Source: Candidatus Colimonas fimequi
GTDB lineage: Bacteria > Bacillota > Clostridia > Peptostreptococcales > Anaerovoracaceae
Direction: 5' to 3'
Assembly (NCBI GenBank): GCA_018065295.1
Contig: JAGHTQ010000070.1
Span: forward strand, 1-8,134
Length of the DNA: 8,134 nt
The translations under genes were made by a program, and so were the position numbers. Below the pieces are notes generated by a model. It made no database searches and had not been told where the DNA came from. It was given only the letters and a program-made list of their open reading frames with translations. This document shows positions 1 to 5,519 of this stretch, piece by piece; position 1 is the first letter of the stretch; every line of letters starts with the position of its first letter.

Positions 1-12
1 TTGTATAAGGAA

Positions 13-35
13 AACCCCACGTTAGACGTGGGGTT
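13..35 (+). repeat. Left-end IS hairpin
   Basis: Perfect 10-bp stem AACCCCACGT / ACGTGGGGTT (13-22 with 26-35) around a 3-base TAG loop. In IS200/IS605 elements such subterminal imperfect palindromes are recognised by the TnpA dimer as folded single-stranded DNA. No T-run follows, so it is a poor terminator. Confidence 0.8.
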
Positions 36-111
36 CAGTATACGCTATGCGTTTGCCCAAAATTATTACCTCGGGTATGATTGTAATGCGGTCTGCCAAC
101 TGCAAACAATC

Positions 112-120
112 AAAGGAGGA
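112..120 (+). promoter_or_regulatory. Ribosome binding site that fixes the tnpA start
   Basis: AAAGGAGGA lies 6 bases before the ATG at 127. It settles the start in favour of 127, although the reading frame stays open upstream to the window edge. Confidence 0.85.
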
Positions 121-126
121 ATAATC

Positions 127-588
127 ATGGGCTTAAACGACATACATAGTCTATCTCATTCAAAATGGAATTGCAAATATCACATAGTCTTCGCGCCTAA
201 GTATCGCAGAAAAGTAATGTATGGCGAGAAAAGAAGAGCAATCGGAGAAATTCTGAGACGTTTGTGTGAATGGAAGGGGGTAACTATTCTCGAGGCAGAA
301 CTCTGCCCCGACCATGTGCACATGTTGTTAGAAATACCGCCGAAGATGTCAGTGTCAGGATTCATGGGGTATCTCAAGGGGAAGAGTTCGACAATGATTT
401 TCGAGCAATTCGGCAACATGAAATACGCGTACAGAGGAAGATCTTTCTGGTGCAAGGGCTATTACGTTGATACGGTTGGAAAGAACGAGAGCCGAATTGC
501 GGAATACATAAAGCAGCAACTCGAAGAAGATAAGCTGGGCGACCAGTTAAGCATCCCGGGAGTGGATGCATTCACGAAGAATAAGTAA
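127..588 (+). CDS. tnpA: IS200/IS605-family transposase TnpA (HUH/Y1)
   Basis: The product is a single-strand DNA transposase of 153 residues, the normal size for the family (about 150). It cuts and rejoins the top strand of the element by making a 5'-phosphotyrosine bond. The HUH metal-binding motif is His63-Val-His65 in PDHVHMLLEIPP, and the catalytic tyrosine is most likely Tyr127 in the C-terminal helix (RIAEYIKQQ). The family block FWCKGYYVDTVG lies at 107-118, and the N-terminal KYHIVFAPKYRRK at 17-29 is also typical. All key residues are present and the frame is intact, so the enzyme should be active. The start at 127 is chosen over the upstream open frame because of the strong ribosome site and because upstream translation crosses the left-end hairpin. 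It is the only gene of its element and has no functional link to the genes downstream. Confidence 0.96.
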   Translation: MGLNDIHSLSHSKWNCKYHIVFAPKYRRKVMYGEKRRAIGEILRRLCEWKGVTILEAELCPDHVHMLLEIPPKMSVSGFMGYLKGKSSTMIFEQFGNMKYAYRGRSFWCKGYYVDTVGKNESRIAEYIKQQLEEDKLGDQLSIPGVDAFTKNK

Positions 589-621
589 CGTCTGTTAGCA
601 CACGCGGTTGGCAGACTAACT

Positions 622-642
622 CACGCGTTGACGCGTCACGCG
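622..642 (+). repeat. CACGCG repeats inside the IS right end
   Basis: CACGCG occurs at 601-606, 622-627 and 637-642. Between the last two lies ACGCGT-TG-ACGCGT (623-636), a repeat of a self-complementary hexamer that can also fold. It is probably part of the subterminal structure of the IS right end. A short GGGC-TTT-GCCC hairpin follows at 652-662. Confidence 0.5.
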
Positions 643-674
643 AGGAGGAGAGGGCTTTGCCCGCAAATGAAGAA

Positions 675-704
675 CCCCGCGTTTTACGCGGGGGTCCCTT
701 TTTT
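675..704 (+). terminator. Right-end IS hairpin, also terminator-like
   Basis: Stem CCCCGCGT / ACGCGGGG (675-682 with 686-693) with a TTT loop, followed by GTCCC and a run of six T (699-704). It matches the left-end hairpin in position and in its AACCCC start, so its first role is probably TnpA recognition. The stem plus T-run would also stop transcription leaving tnpA. Confidence 0.7.
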
Positions 705-753
705 GTTGGGCGGCCTTGCTGTTCGGCGGCCGGCCGTTCCAGCCGGGAATACG

Positions 754-787
754 ATACATTTTTGCGAAAAATACTTTATAAATGTAT
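754..787. repeat. 34-bp spaced dyad C1 (ATACAT...ATGTAT)
   Basis: The arms extend outward to GATACATTT (753-761) and AAATGTATC (780-788), a perfect 9-bp inverted repeat with an unrelated AT-rich middle. It is the first of three units with the same 34-base span between outer ATACAT/ATGTAT ends. It looks like a binding site for a dimeric protein, but no binder is known from the sequence. Confidence 0.75.
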
Positions 788-869
788 CATCCGTGGGGCT
801 GGCAGATGGGAAAATTTATCATCAAGCTGTTTCTTGAAGTTCTTGCCACAGGGGATGGGGGGTAAAAAA

Positions 870-903
870 ATACATATTCATAGATTATTAGAGGAAAATG
901 TAT
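870..903. repeat. 34-bp spaced dyad C2 (ATACAT...ATGTAT)
   Basis: Outer arms are AAATACAT (868-875) and ATGTATTT (898-905), an 8-bp perfect inverted repeat. The span from ATACAT to ATGTAT is exactly 34 bases as in C1 and C3, while the interior sequence differs. It starts 116 bases after C1. Confidence 0.7.
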
Positions 904-953
904 TTTAGTCTGGCCATGAATTGAGTGATTTATGCTCTTGGCTGAAGAGGAGG

Positions 954-987
954 ATACATTTCACATTGGAAATCTTCAAAAATGTAT
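954..987. repeat. 34-bp spaced dyad C3 (ATACAT...ATGTAT)
   Basis: Outer arms are GGATACATTT (952-961) and AAATGTATCC (980-989), a perfect 10-bp inverted repeat and the best of the three units. The span is again 34 bases between ATACAT and ATGTAT. It starts 84 bases after C2 and lies 41 bases before the first 40-bp dyad. Confidence 0.75.
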
Positions 988-1030
988 CCATTTAGCGGCT
1001 TGTAGTGATTGGCAAAATGTGAAGAACTCC

Positions 1031-1070
1031 ATTACCCGTAAGACATAATAAGTACCAGATTACTGGTAAT
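1031..1070. repeat. 40-bp spaced dyad A1
   Basis: Left arm ATTACCCGTA and right arm TACTGGTAAT pair over 9 of 10 positions. The unit spans exactly 40 bases. It is the first of four units in the array upstream of the FtsH-like gene. Confidence 0.85.
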
Positions 1071-1082
1071 TTAATAACTGAA

Positions 1083-1122
1083 ATTACCCGTTCAAAGAGA
1101 AAATGTGATGATCGCGGGTAAT
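1083..1122. repeat. 40-bp spaced dyad A2
   Basis: ATTACCCG and CGGGTAAT arms. The inverted repeat extends outward to a perfect 11 bp, GAAATTACCCG (1080-1090) with CGGGTAATTTC (1115-1125). It starts 52 bases after A1. Its right half resembles that of B2 in the second array (ATGAT, one base, then GCGGGTAAT). Confidence 0.9.
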
Positions 1123-1155
1123 TTCTTTGCGTGAACTGGCAGAATCGGAGGGGAA

Positions 1156-1195
1156 ATTACCCGTCAGGGATAGTAATTGACGCAAAGCGGGTAAT
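1156..1195. repeat. 40-bp spaced dyad A3
   Basis: Perfect 8-bp arms ATTACCCG / CGGGTAAT, starting 73 bases after A2. The whole unit matches A4 at 31 of 40 positions, and both are preceded by GGGAA and followed by CGGCG. A3 and A4 therefore look like a diverged tandem duplication. Confidence 0.9.
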
Positions 1196-1218
1196 CGGCG
1201 AGGTGAGGGCAGCGGGAA

Positions 1219-1258
1219 ATTACCCGTTCTGGATAATAACTGGCGCGAACTGGGTAAT
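1219..1258. repeat. 40-bp spaced dyad A4
   Basis: Arms ATTACCC / GGGTAAT (7 bp), starting 63 bases after A3. It is the unit nearest the promoter of the FtsH-like gene: its right end lies 50 bases before the putative -10 hexamer at 1309. A degenerate extra arm-like stretch, GCGGGATAATCGG, follows at 1266-1278. Confidence 0.88.
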
Positions 1259-1284
1259 CGGCGCTAGCGGGATAATCGGATGTA

Positions 1285-1314
1285 CCATGTTTGGGACATG
1301 GGGGTCTGTATAAT
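1285..1314 (+). promoter_or_regulatory. Putative promoter of the FtsH-like gene, with a small palindrome
   Basis: A consensus TATAAT sits at 1309-1314, 49 bases before the ATG at 1363. No good -35 box is found at the usual distance. Instead the -35 area carries a perfect inverted repeat, CCATGT-5-ACATGG (1285-1301), which could be an activator or repressor site. A weak -35 fits a promoter that depends on proteins bound upstream, such as on the dyad array. Confidence 0.5.
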
Positions 1315-1362
1315 GAGGCTACGAGTTAGAGAACAGATTAATGATTAGTAGCGAGGTGCTAG

Positions 1363-2685
1363 ATGAACGAAATGAAGAATGCGAATGAAGTAAAGAATGT
1401 AAACGAAGTGAGCAGTCAGTTTGACCAGATTATTGGTTATGAGAAGATTAAGAAGGAACTTATGAAGGTTGTGGATATGGTGAAGCGTCCGGAAGTTTAC
1501 GAGAAGCTGGGTGCTAAGATGCCGCACGGGATACTTTTGGACGGGGAACCGGGCCTTGGTAAGACACTCATGGCTAGGTGCTTCATTGAAGAGAGTGGAC
1601 TGAACTCCATTACTCTCAGGAAGAGCGGTAAGGGTGAAAATTTCACTGAAGAAATTGAGAAGAGTGTCCTGGCGGCAATTGGCAACCAGCCTTGTATTTT
1701 GCTTATGGATGATATGGACAAGTATGCCAACGAAGATTATAACCATAGGGACGCGGAAGAATACGTGGCGGTTCAGGCTGGCTTCGAGAAGATAAAAGAA
1801 GAACATGCGGATGTTCTGGTTATTGGCACAGTCAACCAGGCCAATAAGCTTCCTAAGTCACTGCTGAGAGCTGGCAGATTCGACATTAAGCTGGAAGTGG
1901 AAGTCCCAAAGTATGAGGAAGCCGAAAAGATTTTCGCATATTATATGAGGGATAAGGCCATCGATAGCGACGTGGATGTGAAGGACCTGACTAAGATGAT
2001 TAAGGGATGTTCTTGTGCAGAACTTGAGCAGCTGCTTAATGATGCAGCAATGAGAGCCGGCTTTGATGGTGAAGATAAAATCCATATGCATCACATGATC
2101 GAGACTGTCCTTGACAATAATTTCGGTGTTGAAACTGGTAACTTTGATGCAGAGAATGACAAGGCTTGCGAAATTGCAATGCATGAAGCTGGTCATGTGG
2201 TAGTGGCTGAAGCACTGCAGAGAGATTCCGTTGGTTTCGTTTCAATTAATGGTGATGAAGACGGTGAAGAGGGTGGTATTACAAGCCTTTGGAAGTCACT
2301 GAATAGAACACCGCAGAATGTGATGATGGGACTGGCAGGCAAAGTAGCCAGCGAGCTTTATTTCGGTGGTCACGCTGCTAGCGGCGCCCAGACTGACCTG
2401 ATTAAGAGTTACAAGTGCCTGAAGCAGAGCATGCTTTTTAACGGTTCTCTCGGTTATAACCTTATGAGCTGCAATCAGTATGACGATGATGTAGAAAAGA
2501 TGCAGATGGCTGTGGTTGCTGCTGAGCTGCAGAGATACGAGCACGTTGTTAGAGGTGTTCTCATTAAGAACCGTGCGCTTCTTGAGGCTATTCGCGATGC
2601 ACTTTTATGCAAAGGAATCCTGCTTAATTCTGAAATCCAGGGACTGGTCGAAGAGTATGGGATTGTAGAAGAGGTTGTGGCGTAG
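1363..2685 (+). CDS. Soluble FtsH-like AAA+ zinc metalloprotease
   Basis: A 440-residue AAA+ ATPase fused to an M41 peptidase, as in FtsH, which unfolds and degrades proteins using ATP. Residues 20-70 follow FtsH closely. Visible motifs: Walker A GEPGLGKT (61-68), Walker B ILLMDDMD (112-119), sensor-1 Asn158, second-region arginines Arg169 and Arg172 in LLRAGRFD, zinc site HEAGH (274-278), and a likely third zinc ligand Asp345 in GAQTDL. It differs from housekeeping FtsH (about 600-650 residues) in having no N-terminal membrane segments, so it is probably cytosolic. The usual Walker B glutamate is Asp117, and the FVG pore-loop motif is absent (GENFTEE at 91-97 is nearest). The ribosome site GAGGTG (1353-1358) supports the start. 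A dyad array lies directly upstream. Its substrate is unknown. Protease activity is likely from the intact zinc site, while ATPase activity may be altered. Confidence 0.92.
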   Translation: MNEMKNANEVKNVNEVSSQFDQIIGYEKIKKELMKVVDMVKRPEVYEKLGAKMPHGILLDGEPGLGKTLMARCFIEESGLNSITLRKSGKGENFTEEIEKSVLAAIGNQPCILLMDDMDKYANEDYNHRDAEEYVAVQAGFEKIKEEHADVLVIGTVNQANKLPKSLLRAGRFDIKLEVEVPKYEEAEKIFAYYMRDKAIDSDVDVKDLTKMIKGCSCAELEQLLNDAAMRAGFDGEDKIHMHHMIETVLDNNFGVETGNFDAENDKACEIAMHEAGHVVVAEALQRDSVGFVSINGDEDGEEGGITSLWKSLNRTPQNVMMGLAGKVASELYFGGHAASGAQTDLIKSYKCLKQSMLFNGSLGYNLMSCNQYDDDVEKMQMAVVAAELQRYEHVVRGVLIKNRALLEAIRDALLCKGILLNSEIQGLVEEYGIVEEVVA

Positions 2686-2800
2686 GCACTGCCGGTAAGG
2701 GGCGGACCCAATTTCGGATTTACGCACAGGGGGAAGCCCCCAAAAGGCACGGACCGAATTTTTTGTGCATTCCCCCGCCCGGCAAAAAACTTCACGTAGA
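2686..2800 (+). other. GC-rich spacer with competing inverted repeats
   Basis: This short gene-free stretch between the protease and the regulator holds several complementary segments: GCCGG (2691-2695) with CCGGC (2779-2783), GCGG (2702-2705) with CCGC (2775-2778), GGGGGAA (2729-2735) with TTCCCCC (2770-2776), GCACA (2724-2728) with TGTGC (2764-2768), and a local GGGGG-AAG-CCCCC hairpin (2729-2741). Some of these exclude each other or would cross. It may be a terminator-like or structured leader region, and its role is not clear. Confidence 0.4.
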
Positions 2801-2804
2801 CTAT

Positions 2805-2833
2805 TTGCATAGAGGGGGTGCAGGGTGCATAAT
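2805..2833 (+). promoter_or_regulatory. Possible promoter of the WYL regulator gene
   Basis: TTGCAT (2805-2810) and CATAAT (2828-2833) are separated by 17 bases, with the ATG 62 bases further on. The match to consensus is modest, so this is tentative. Confidence 0.35.
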
Positions 2834-2895
2834 AGAGAAGTCGTTTGGATCTGATCGAATTAAATATTTCATGTGTTATTAAGAAAGTAGGTTTT

Positions 2896-3855
2896 ATGAA
2901 AGCAAACAATAGTAACAGTCTTGCAGCCCTCTATATCTTACAGATTCTTAACAAATATTCTAATGAAACACATCCGTTAACACATCGTGAAATTGGCGAA
3001 CTCCTCGCCGACAAATACAACTTTAGCCTTGAGCGTAAGGCAATTGGACGTAACCTGAGCCGTCTGGCTGAGGAAGATTTTGGTGTTGTTATTCTCCCCC
3101 ATAAGGGAGCATATACAAACCGCAACAGATTTCTCAGCGATGAGGAAACACGTATTATCCTTGATATGGTAAACGATAGTCCTTATCTGACAGGCAAGCA
3201 GCTGTCACGTCTGACACACAAACTGGTGGATAGTGCCAGCGATAGACTAGTGGTTTCAAAGGGTCCAGCCTACAAGCACAATGGTCGTGCTCCCGAAAAG
3301 GCAGCTAGTCCTGTGAGCACAGTTGATGTCGTAGGTATCTTTAATGATGCGTGCTCCCAGTGTCGCCAGGTACGTATTAGATATACAGATGGTCTCAGCC
3401 TGCATGGTACTTGTGGTACACCTTGTGACCTGGTGTTTGATAATGGCAAGTACTTCCTGAAGCTCTATGATGAGTTTACTCATGAGATGCGCTGGATACG
3501 CGTAGAGAACATCCGTCATATTGAGCTGCTGAAGACACCAGCAACTCACCGCATTAATATGAAGTCAGAAGATGTGGCACTGAGCAGGTTCGTGGCGCCG
3601 GGGGAAACTCCTACAATGATCACTCTGAGCGTTAGCTCAGAGGACATCTCTAAAGTCCGTGACACATTCGAAGGATGTGTCTTTAGCGAAATTGAGAGAG
3701 GGGACGAGACTACTTTGCTTGTGAAGGCTAGTCCATCGAGAGTTGCAGATTATGCCAAAAAGCACCTGGGCCTTTTCTCAGTCCAGCAGCCGCCGGCACT
3801 TAGAAACGAAATTAAAAATTATGTAGAAGAAGCGTACATGAAGTACGCTTCTTAA
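2896..3855 (+). CDS. WYL-domain transcriptional regulator with N-terminal helix-turn-helix
   Basis: A 319-residue DNA-binding regulator. An N-terminal winged-helix region (about 8-75) reads LAALYILQILNKYS then LTHREIGELL, as in HTH-WYL proteins. The WYL domain covers about 143-215, with the signature stretch KYFLKLYDEFTHEMRWIRVENI (split here: WYL-like YFL at 186-188, Arg199 and Arg202 in the ligand-binding part). A C-terminal extension (about 238-295) matches the WCX region. WYL domains are thought to sense nucleic acid or nucleotide ligands, and such regulators often control stress or defence genes. The open frame begins at 2845 with TTG, but ATG 2896 is preferred because the helix-turn-helix begins soon after it and AGTAGG stands 5-6 bases upstream. 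It lies between the FtsH-like gene and the glycosyltransferase and could be the protein that reads the nearby dyad arrays. That link is inference. Confidence 0.88.
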   Translation: MKANNSNSLAALYILQILNKYSNETHPLTHREIGELLADKYNFSLERKAIGRNLSRLAEEDFGVVILPHKGAYTNRNRFLSDEETRIILDMVNDSPYLTGKQLSRLTHKLVDSASDRLVVSKGPAYKHNGRAPEKAASPVSTVDVVGIFNDACSQCRQVRIRYTDGLSLHGTCGTPCDLVFDNGKYFLKLYDEFTHEMRWIRVENIRHIELLKTPATHRINMKSEDVALSRFVAPGETPTMITLSVSSEDISKVRDTFEGCVFSEIERGDETTLLVKASPSRVADYAKKHLGLFSVQQPPALRNEIKNYVEEAYMKYAS

Positions 3856-3860
3856 TTTTT
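3827..3860 (+). terminator. Intrinsic terminator built from the last codons of the WYL gene
   Basis: AAGAAGCGTAC (3827-3837) and GTACGCTTCTT (3843-3853) form a perfect 11-bp stem with a 5-base loop, followed by AA and six T (3855-3860 region). The stem encodes the final residues EAYMKYAS and runs into the TAA stop, so coding and termination overlap. Confidence 0.85.
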
Positions 3861-3865
3861 TCCTG

Positions 3866-3874
3866 TGGTATAAT
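3866..3874 (+). promoter_or_regulatory. Extended -10 promoter of the glycosyltransferase gene
   Basis: TGGTATAAT is a full extended -10 element (TGn plus consensus TATAAT), beginning 5 bases after the T-run of the preceding terminator. There is no clear -35 box, which extended -10 promoters can do without. A GCGGC-GGGG-GCCGC hairpin (3890-3903) lies in the short untranslated leader. Confidence 0.6.
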
Positions 3875-3925
3875 GGCGGTGGAGAAAGTGCGGCGGGGGC
3901 CGCGAGATAAGAGATAAGTGAGTAT

Positions 3926-5398
3926 ATGGGTTTGAACAATAATAGGGAAATTTTAGTATCGGTCATCGTGCCGGTTTATAACGTGGAGGAGTGGCTGCGC
4001 GAGTGCCTGGATTCCATCGTTTGCCAGATGCCTGGATCAATCGAGGTGATTTTGGTCGACGATGGATCAACGGATTCCAGCGGACAGATTTGTGATGAGT
4101 ACGCAAGCAAATACGACTTCGTACGCGTTTATCACGAGAGCAACGGGGGCCTTAGCTTTGCTCGTAATGTGGGCGTGCCACGGGCTCGCGGGAAATATAT
4201 CACATTCATCGATTCTGACGACCTTTTCACAGAGGGAGCACTGCAGCTTCTGTATGATAAGGCGGAGGAGACTAGTGCAGATGTGGTTGTTGGTGATGCC
4301 AAGAGGTACAGTCCTGAGCGTGGCATTAGAGATTCACGTTTGATGAAGGTGTCCGCGTGGCATTTGCCTAAGGACGGAGACGTGACGACTTTTCGCGATT
4401 CGCCATATCTGACGTTCAATTTGACTGCGTGGAATAAACTGATCAGGCGTGACTTTTATGTTTCTAGAGGCATTGAGTTTCCGGAAGGGTTCCTCTATGA
4501 AGATGCTCCGACAATGACGAATTTGCTTCTTGAGGCGGAGCGAATTGGTGTTGTGCGTGAGACGGTATACCTTTGGAGGGTGAGGGAGAACACGGAGAAT
4601 GTGTCAATTACTCAGCAGTTTAAGGGTGAGAAAATCGTCAGCGACAGATGCCAGCTCCTGGGAAGAATTCGCGATCAGTATGAGCAGGTGCTTGATTCTG
4701 ATGTGGCGAAGGATGCTATGCTCCGCAAAATTCGCGTGTATAAATGGCTTGATTACGACATTCCAGCAATGCTCCGTGATGTGACGTCAGCGGACGAAGA
4801 ACATCGGAACTGGACATTAGACATGGCAGCTGATTGCATTAAGTCATTTAAGGAGTGGCCGGAATTCGGGGATGCACTGAAGATGTGCAGACCGATTAAT
4901 TTCTTTAAGACAAAGGCACTTATTAGTGGTGACCGGGAAAAATTCCTGGAACTTGAAGAGTACCGCCTGGGCGAGTATCGTGATGTTCGCGCGCTTCAGA
5001 CAGCGGAGGTTAGAATGTATAAGAAGCTTTTGCTTCATTGTCGCCAACGTGGGATTAAGCTGATTGCGTCGGGCGTTACGGAGAGAAATCTTAAGAAACT
5101 TAACGGTATGGGATTGCATCAGCTGACAATCAGGCTTGTTGTTAGGCCGGAGGATTTTCGTGCTATTGCTGAGGATGCAGAGCTTGCGGAAATGTACAGC
5201 GTTAAGAAGAGGATTCGAGGAATTTTTAAGCGCAGACTGGTTATCGGGTATCATCCGGATGCTGCAGAATACGATGTGCGCGTGGGTGAGCACCCGGCTG
5301 TGATTTATATCGAGCCAGACAAGGCACTGCCGGAGCTTGATAAGACTACAATTAAGAGTCATAAGTTCGAGTATACGGCGATGTATGCGCTTAGATAA
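3926..5398 (+). CDS. Family 2 (GT-A) glycosyltransferase with unrecognised C-terminal region
   Basis: A 490-residue enzyme that transfers sugar from a nucleotide-sugar donor, probably during assembly of cell-surface polysaccharide at the inner face of the membrane. The GT2 fold is clear: VSVIVPVYNVEEWLRECLDS (11-30), VDDGSTD (44-50) for nucleotide binding, NGGLSFARN (73-81), and the metal-binding DxD stretch FIDSDD (94-99). WNKLIRR and the FLYEDAP motif around 160-200 are typical of capsule or exopolysaccharide GT2 enzymes. Residues from about 250 to 490 are not part of the core. They appear soluble and mixed helix and strand, without membrane segments, and I do not recognise them. The start follows a weak ribosome site (AAGTGAG). 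The gene has its own promoter and a strong terminator, so it is probably a single-gene unit rather than part of a capsule operon. Donor and acceptor cannot be read from the sequence. Confidence 0.9.
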   Translation: MGLNNNREILVSVIVPVYNVEEWLRECLDSIVCQMPGSIEVILVDDGSTDSSGQICDEYASKYDFVRVYHESNGGLSFARNVGVPRARGKYITFIDSDDLFTEGALQLLYDKAEETSADVVVGDAKRYSPERGIRDSRLMKVSAWHLPKDGDVTTFRDSPYLTFNLTAWNKLIRRDFYVSRGIEFPEGFLYEDAPTMTNLLLEAERIGVVRETVYLWRVRENTENVSITQQFKGEKIVSDRCQLLGRIRDQYEQVLDSDVAKDAMLRKIRVYKWLDYDIPAMLRDVTSADEEHRNWTLDMAADCIKSFKEWPEFGDALKMCRPINFFKTKALISGDREKFLELEEYRLGEYRDVRALQTAEVRMYKKLLLHCRQRGIKLIASGVTERNLKKLNGMGLHQLTIRLVVRPEDFRAIAEDAELAEMYSVKKRIRGIFKRRLVIGYHPDAAEYDVRVGEHPAVIYIEPDKALPELDKTTIKSHKFEYTAMYALR

Positions 5399-5428
5399 TT
5401 TTTAATTTAATATGGTATAGATTGGTTA

Positions 5429-5458
5429 GGGATGTCCCGTTTTCGGGACATCCCTTTT
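5429..5458 (+). terminator. Strong intrinsic terminator after the glycosyltransferase
   Basis: GGGATGTCCCG (5429-5439) and CGGGACATCCC (5444-5454) form a perfect 11-bp stem with a TTTT loop, followed by TTTT. It separates the glycosyltransferase from the next gene. Confidence 0.92.
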
Positions 5459-5460
5459 AA

Positions 5461-5466
5461 TATAAT
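5461..5466 (+). promoter_or_regulatory. Possible -10 element of the 171-residue protein gene
   Basis: A consensus TATAAT lies just beyond the terminator and 54 bases before the ATG at 5520. No convincing -35 box is seen because the upstream region is the terminator stem. The gene needs a promoter in this gap, and this is the best candidate. Confidence 0.4.
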
Positions 5467-5519
5467 GACAATGTAAGAAGCACGGAACACAGAAACACAG
5501 ATGAGAAAGTGAGGCATAT

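Larger units (their letters stand above)
10..702 (+). mobile_element. IS200/IS605-type insertion sequence, tnpA only
   Basis: The element contains one transposase gene flanked by subterminal hairpins, the hallmark of the IS200/IS605 group, which moves as single-stranded DNA and has no terminal inverted repeats. The left hairpin (13-35) and right hairpin (675-693) have related stems beginning AACCCC. There is no tnpB or IscB-like accessory gene, so it belongs to the IS200-like subgroup. The outer cleavage sites cannot be fixed from one copy: the left end may lie a few bases into or before the window, and the right end is probably in the T-rich stretch after the right hairpin. The transposase is uninterrupted, so the element may still be mobile. 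Confidence 0.85.
703..1030. other. Gene-free stretch between the IS and the 40-bp dyad array
   Basis: I see no credible gene here. Two overlapping short open frames (628-837 and 657-908) start inside the IS right end, have no ribosome site and show no recognisable protein character. The stretch carries the three 34-bp dyads listed separately. The GC-rich start (703-745) is followed by markedly AT-rich DNA. Confidence 0.6.

Noticed and set aside
64..78. ATTACC...GGGTA near the IS left end as another dyad
   Set aside because: The halves are separated by only 2 bases, unlike the 24-base spacing of all others, and it lies inside the IS.
1..126. N-terminal extension of the transposase by the open frame from position 1
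   Set aside because: Family proteins are about 150 residues, the ribosome site at 112-120 serves ATG 127, and the extension would read through the left-end hairpin.
628..908. Two overlapping short open frames after the IS
   Set aside because: They begin inside the IS right end, have no ribosome site, and their products have no protein-like character. The stretch is better explained by the dyads.
1031..1258. CRISPR array
   Set aside because: The repeated blocks are only 8 bases, alternate in orientation, and the units are separated by 12-33 bases. There are no long identical repeats and no cas genes nearby.
1131..1313. 60-residue open frame over the dyad array
   Set aside because: The apparent amino acid repeats come from the duplicated A3/A4 units, and there is no ribosome site.
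1345..1806. Antisense open frames over the FtsH-like and other genes
   Set aside because: They mirror the codon pattern of clear genes on the other strand and match no family.
2845..2895. TTG start of the WYL gene at 2845
   Set aside because: The ATG at 2896 begins close to the helix-turn-helix and has AGTAGG upstream; the extra 17 residues do not look like part of the domain.
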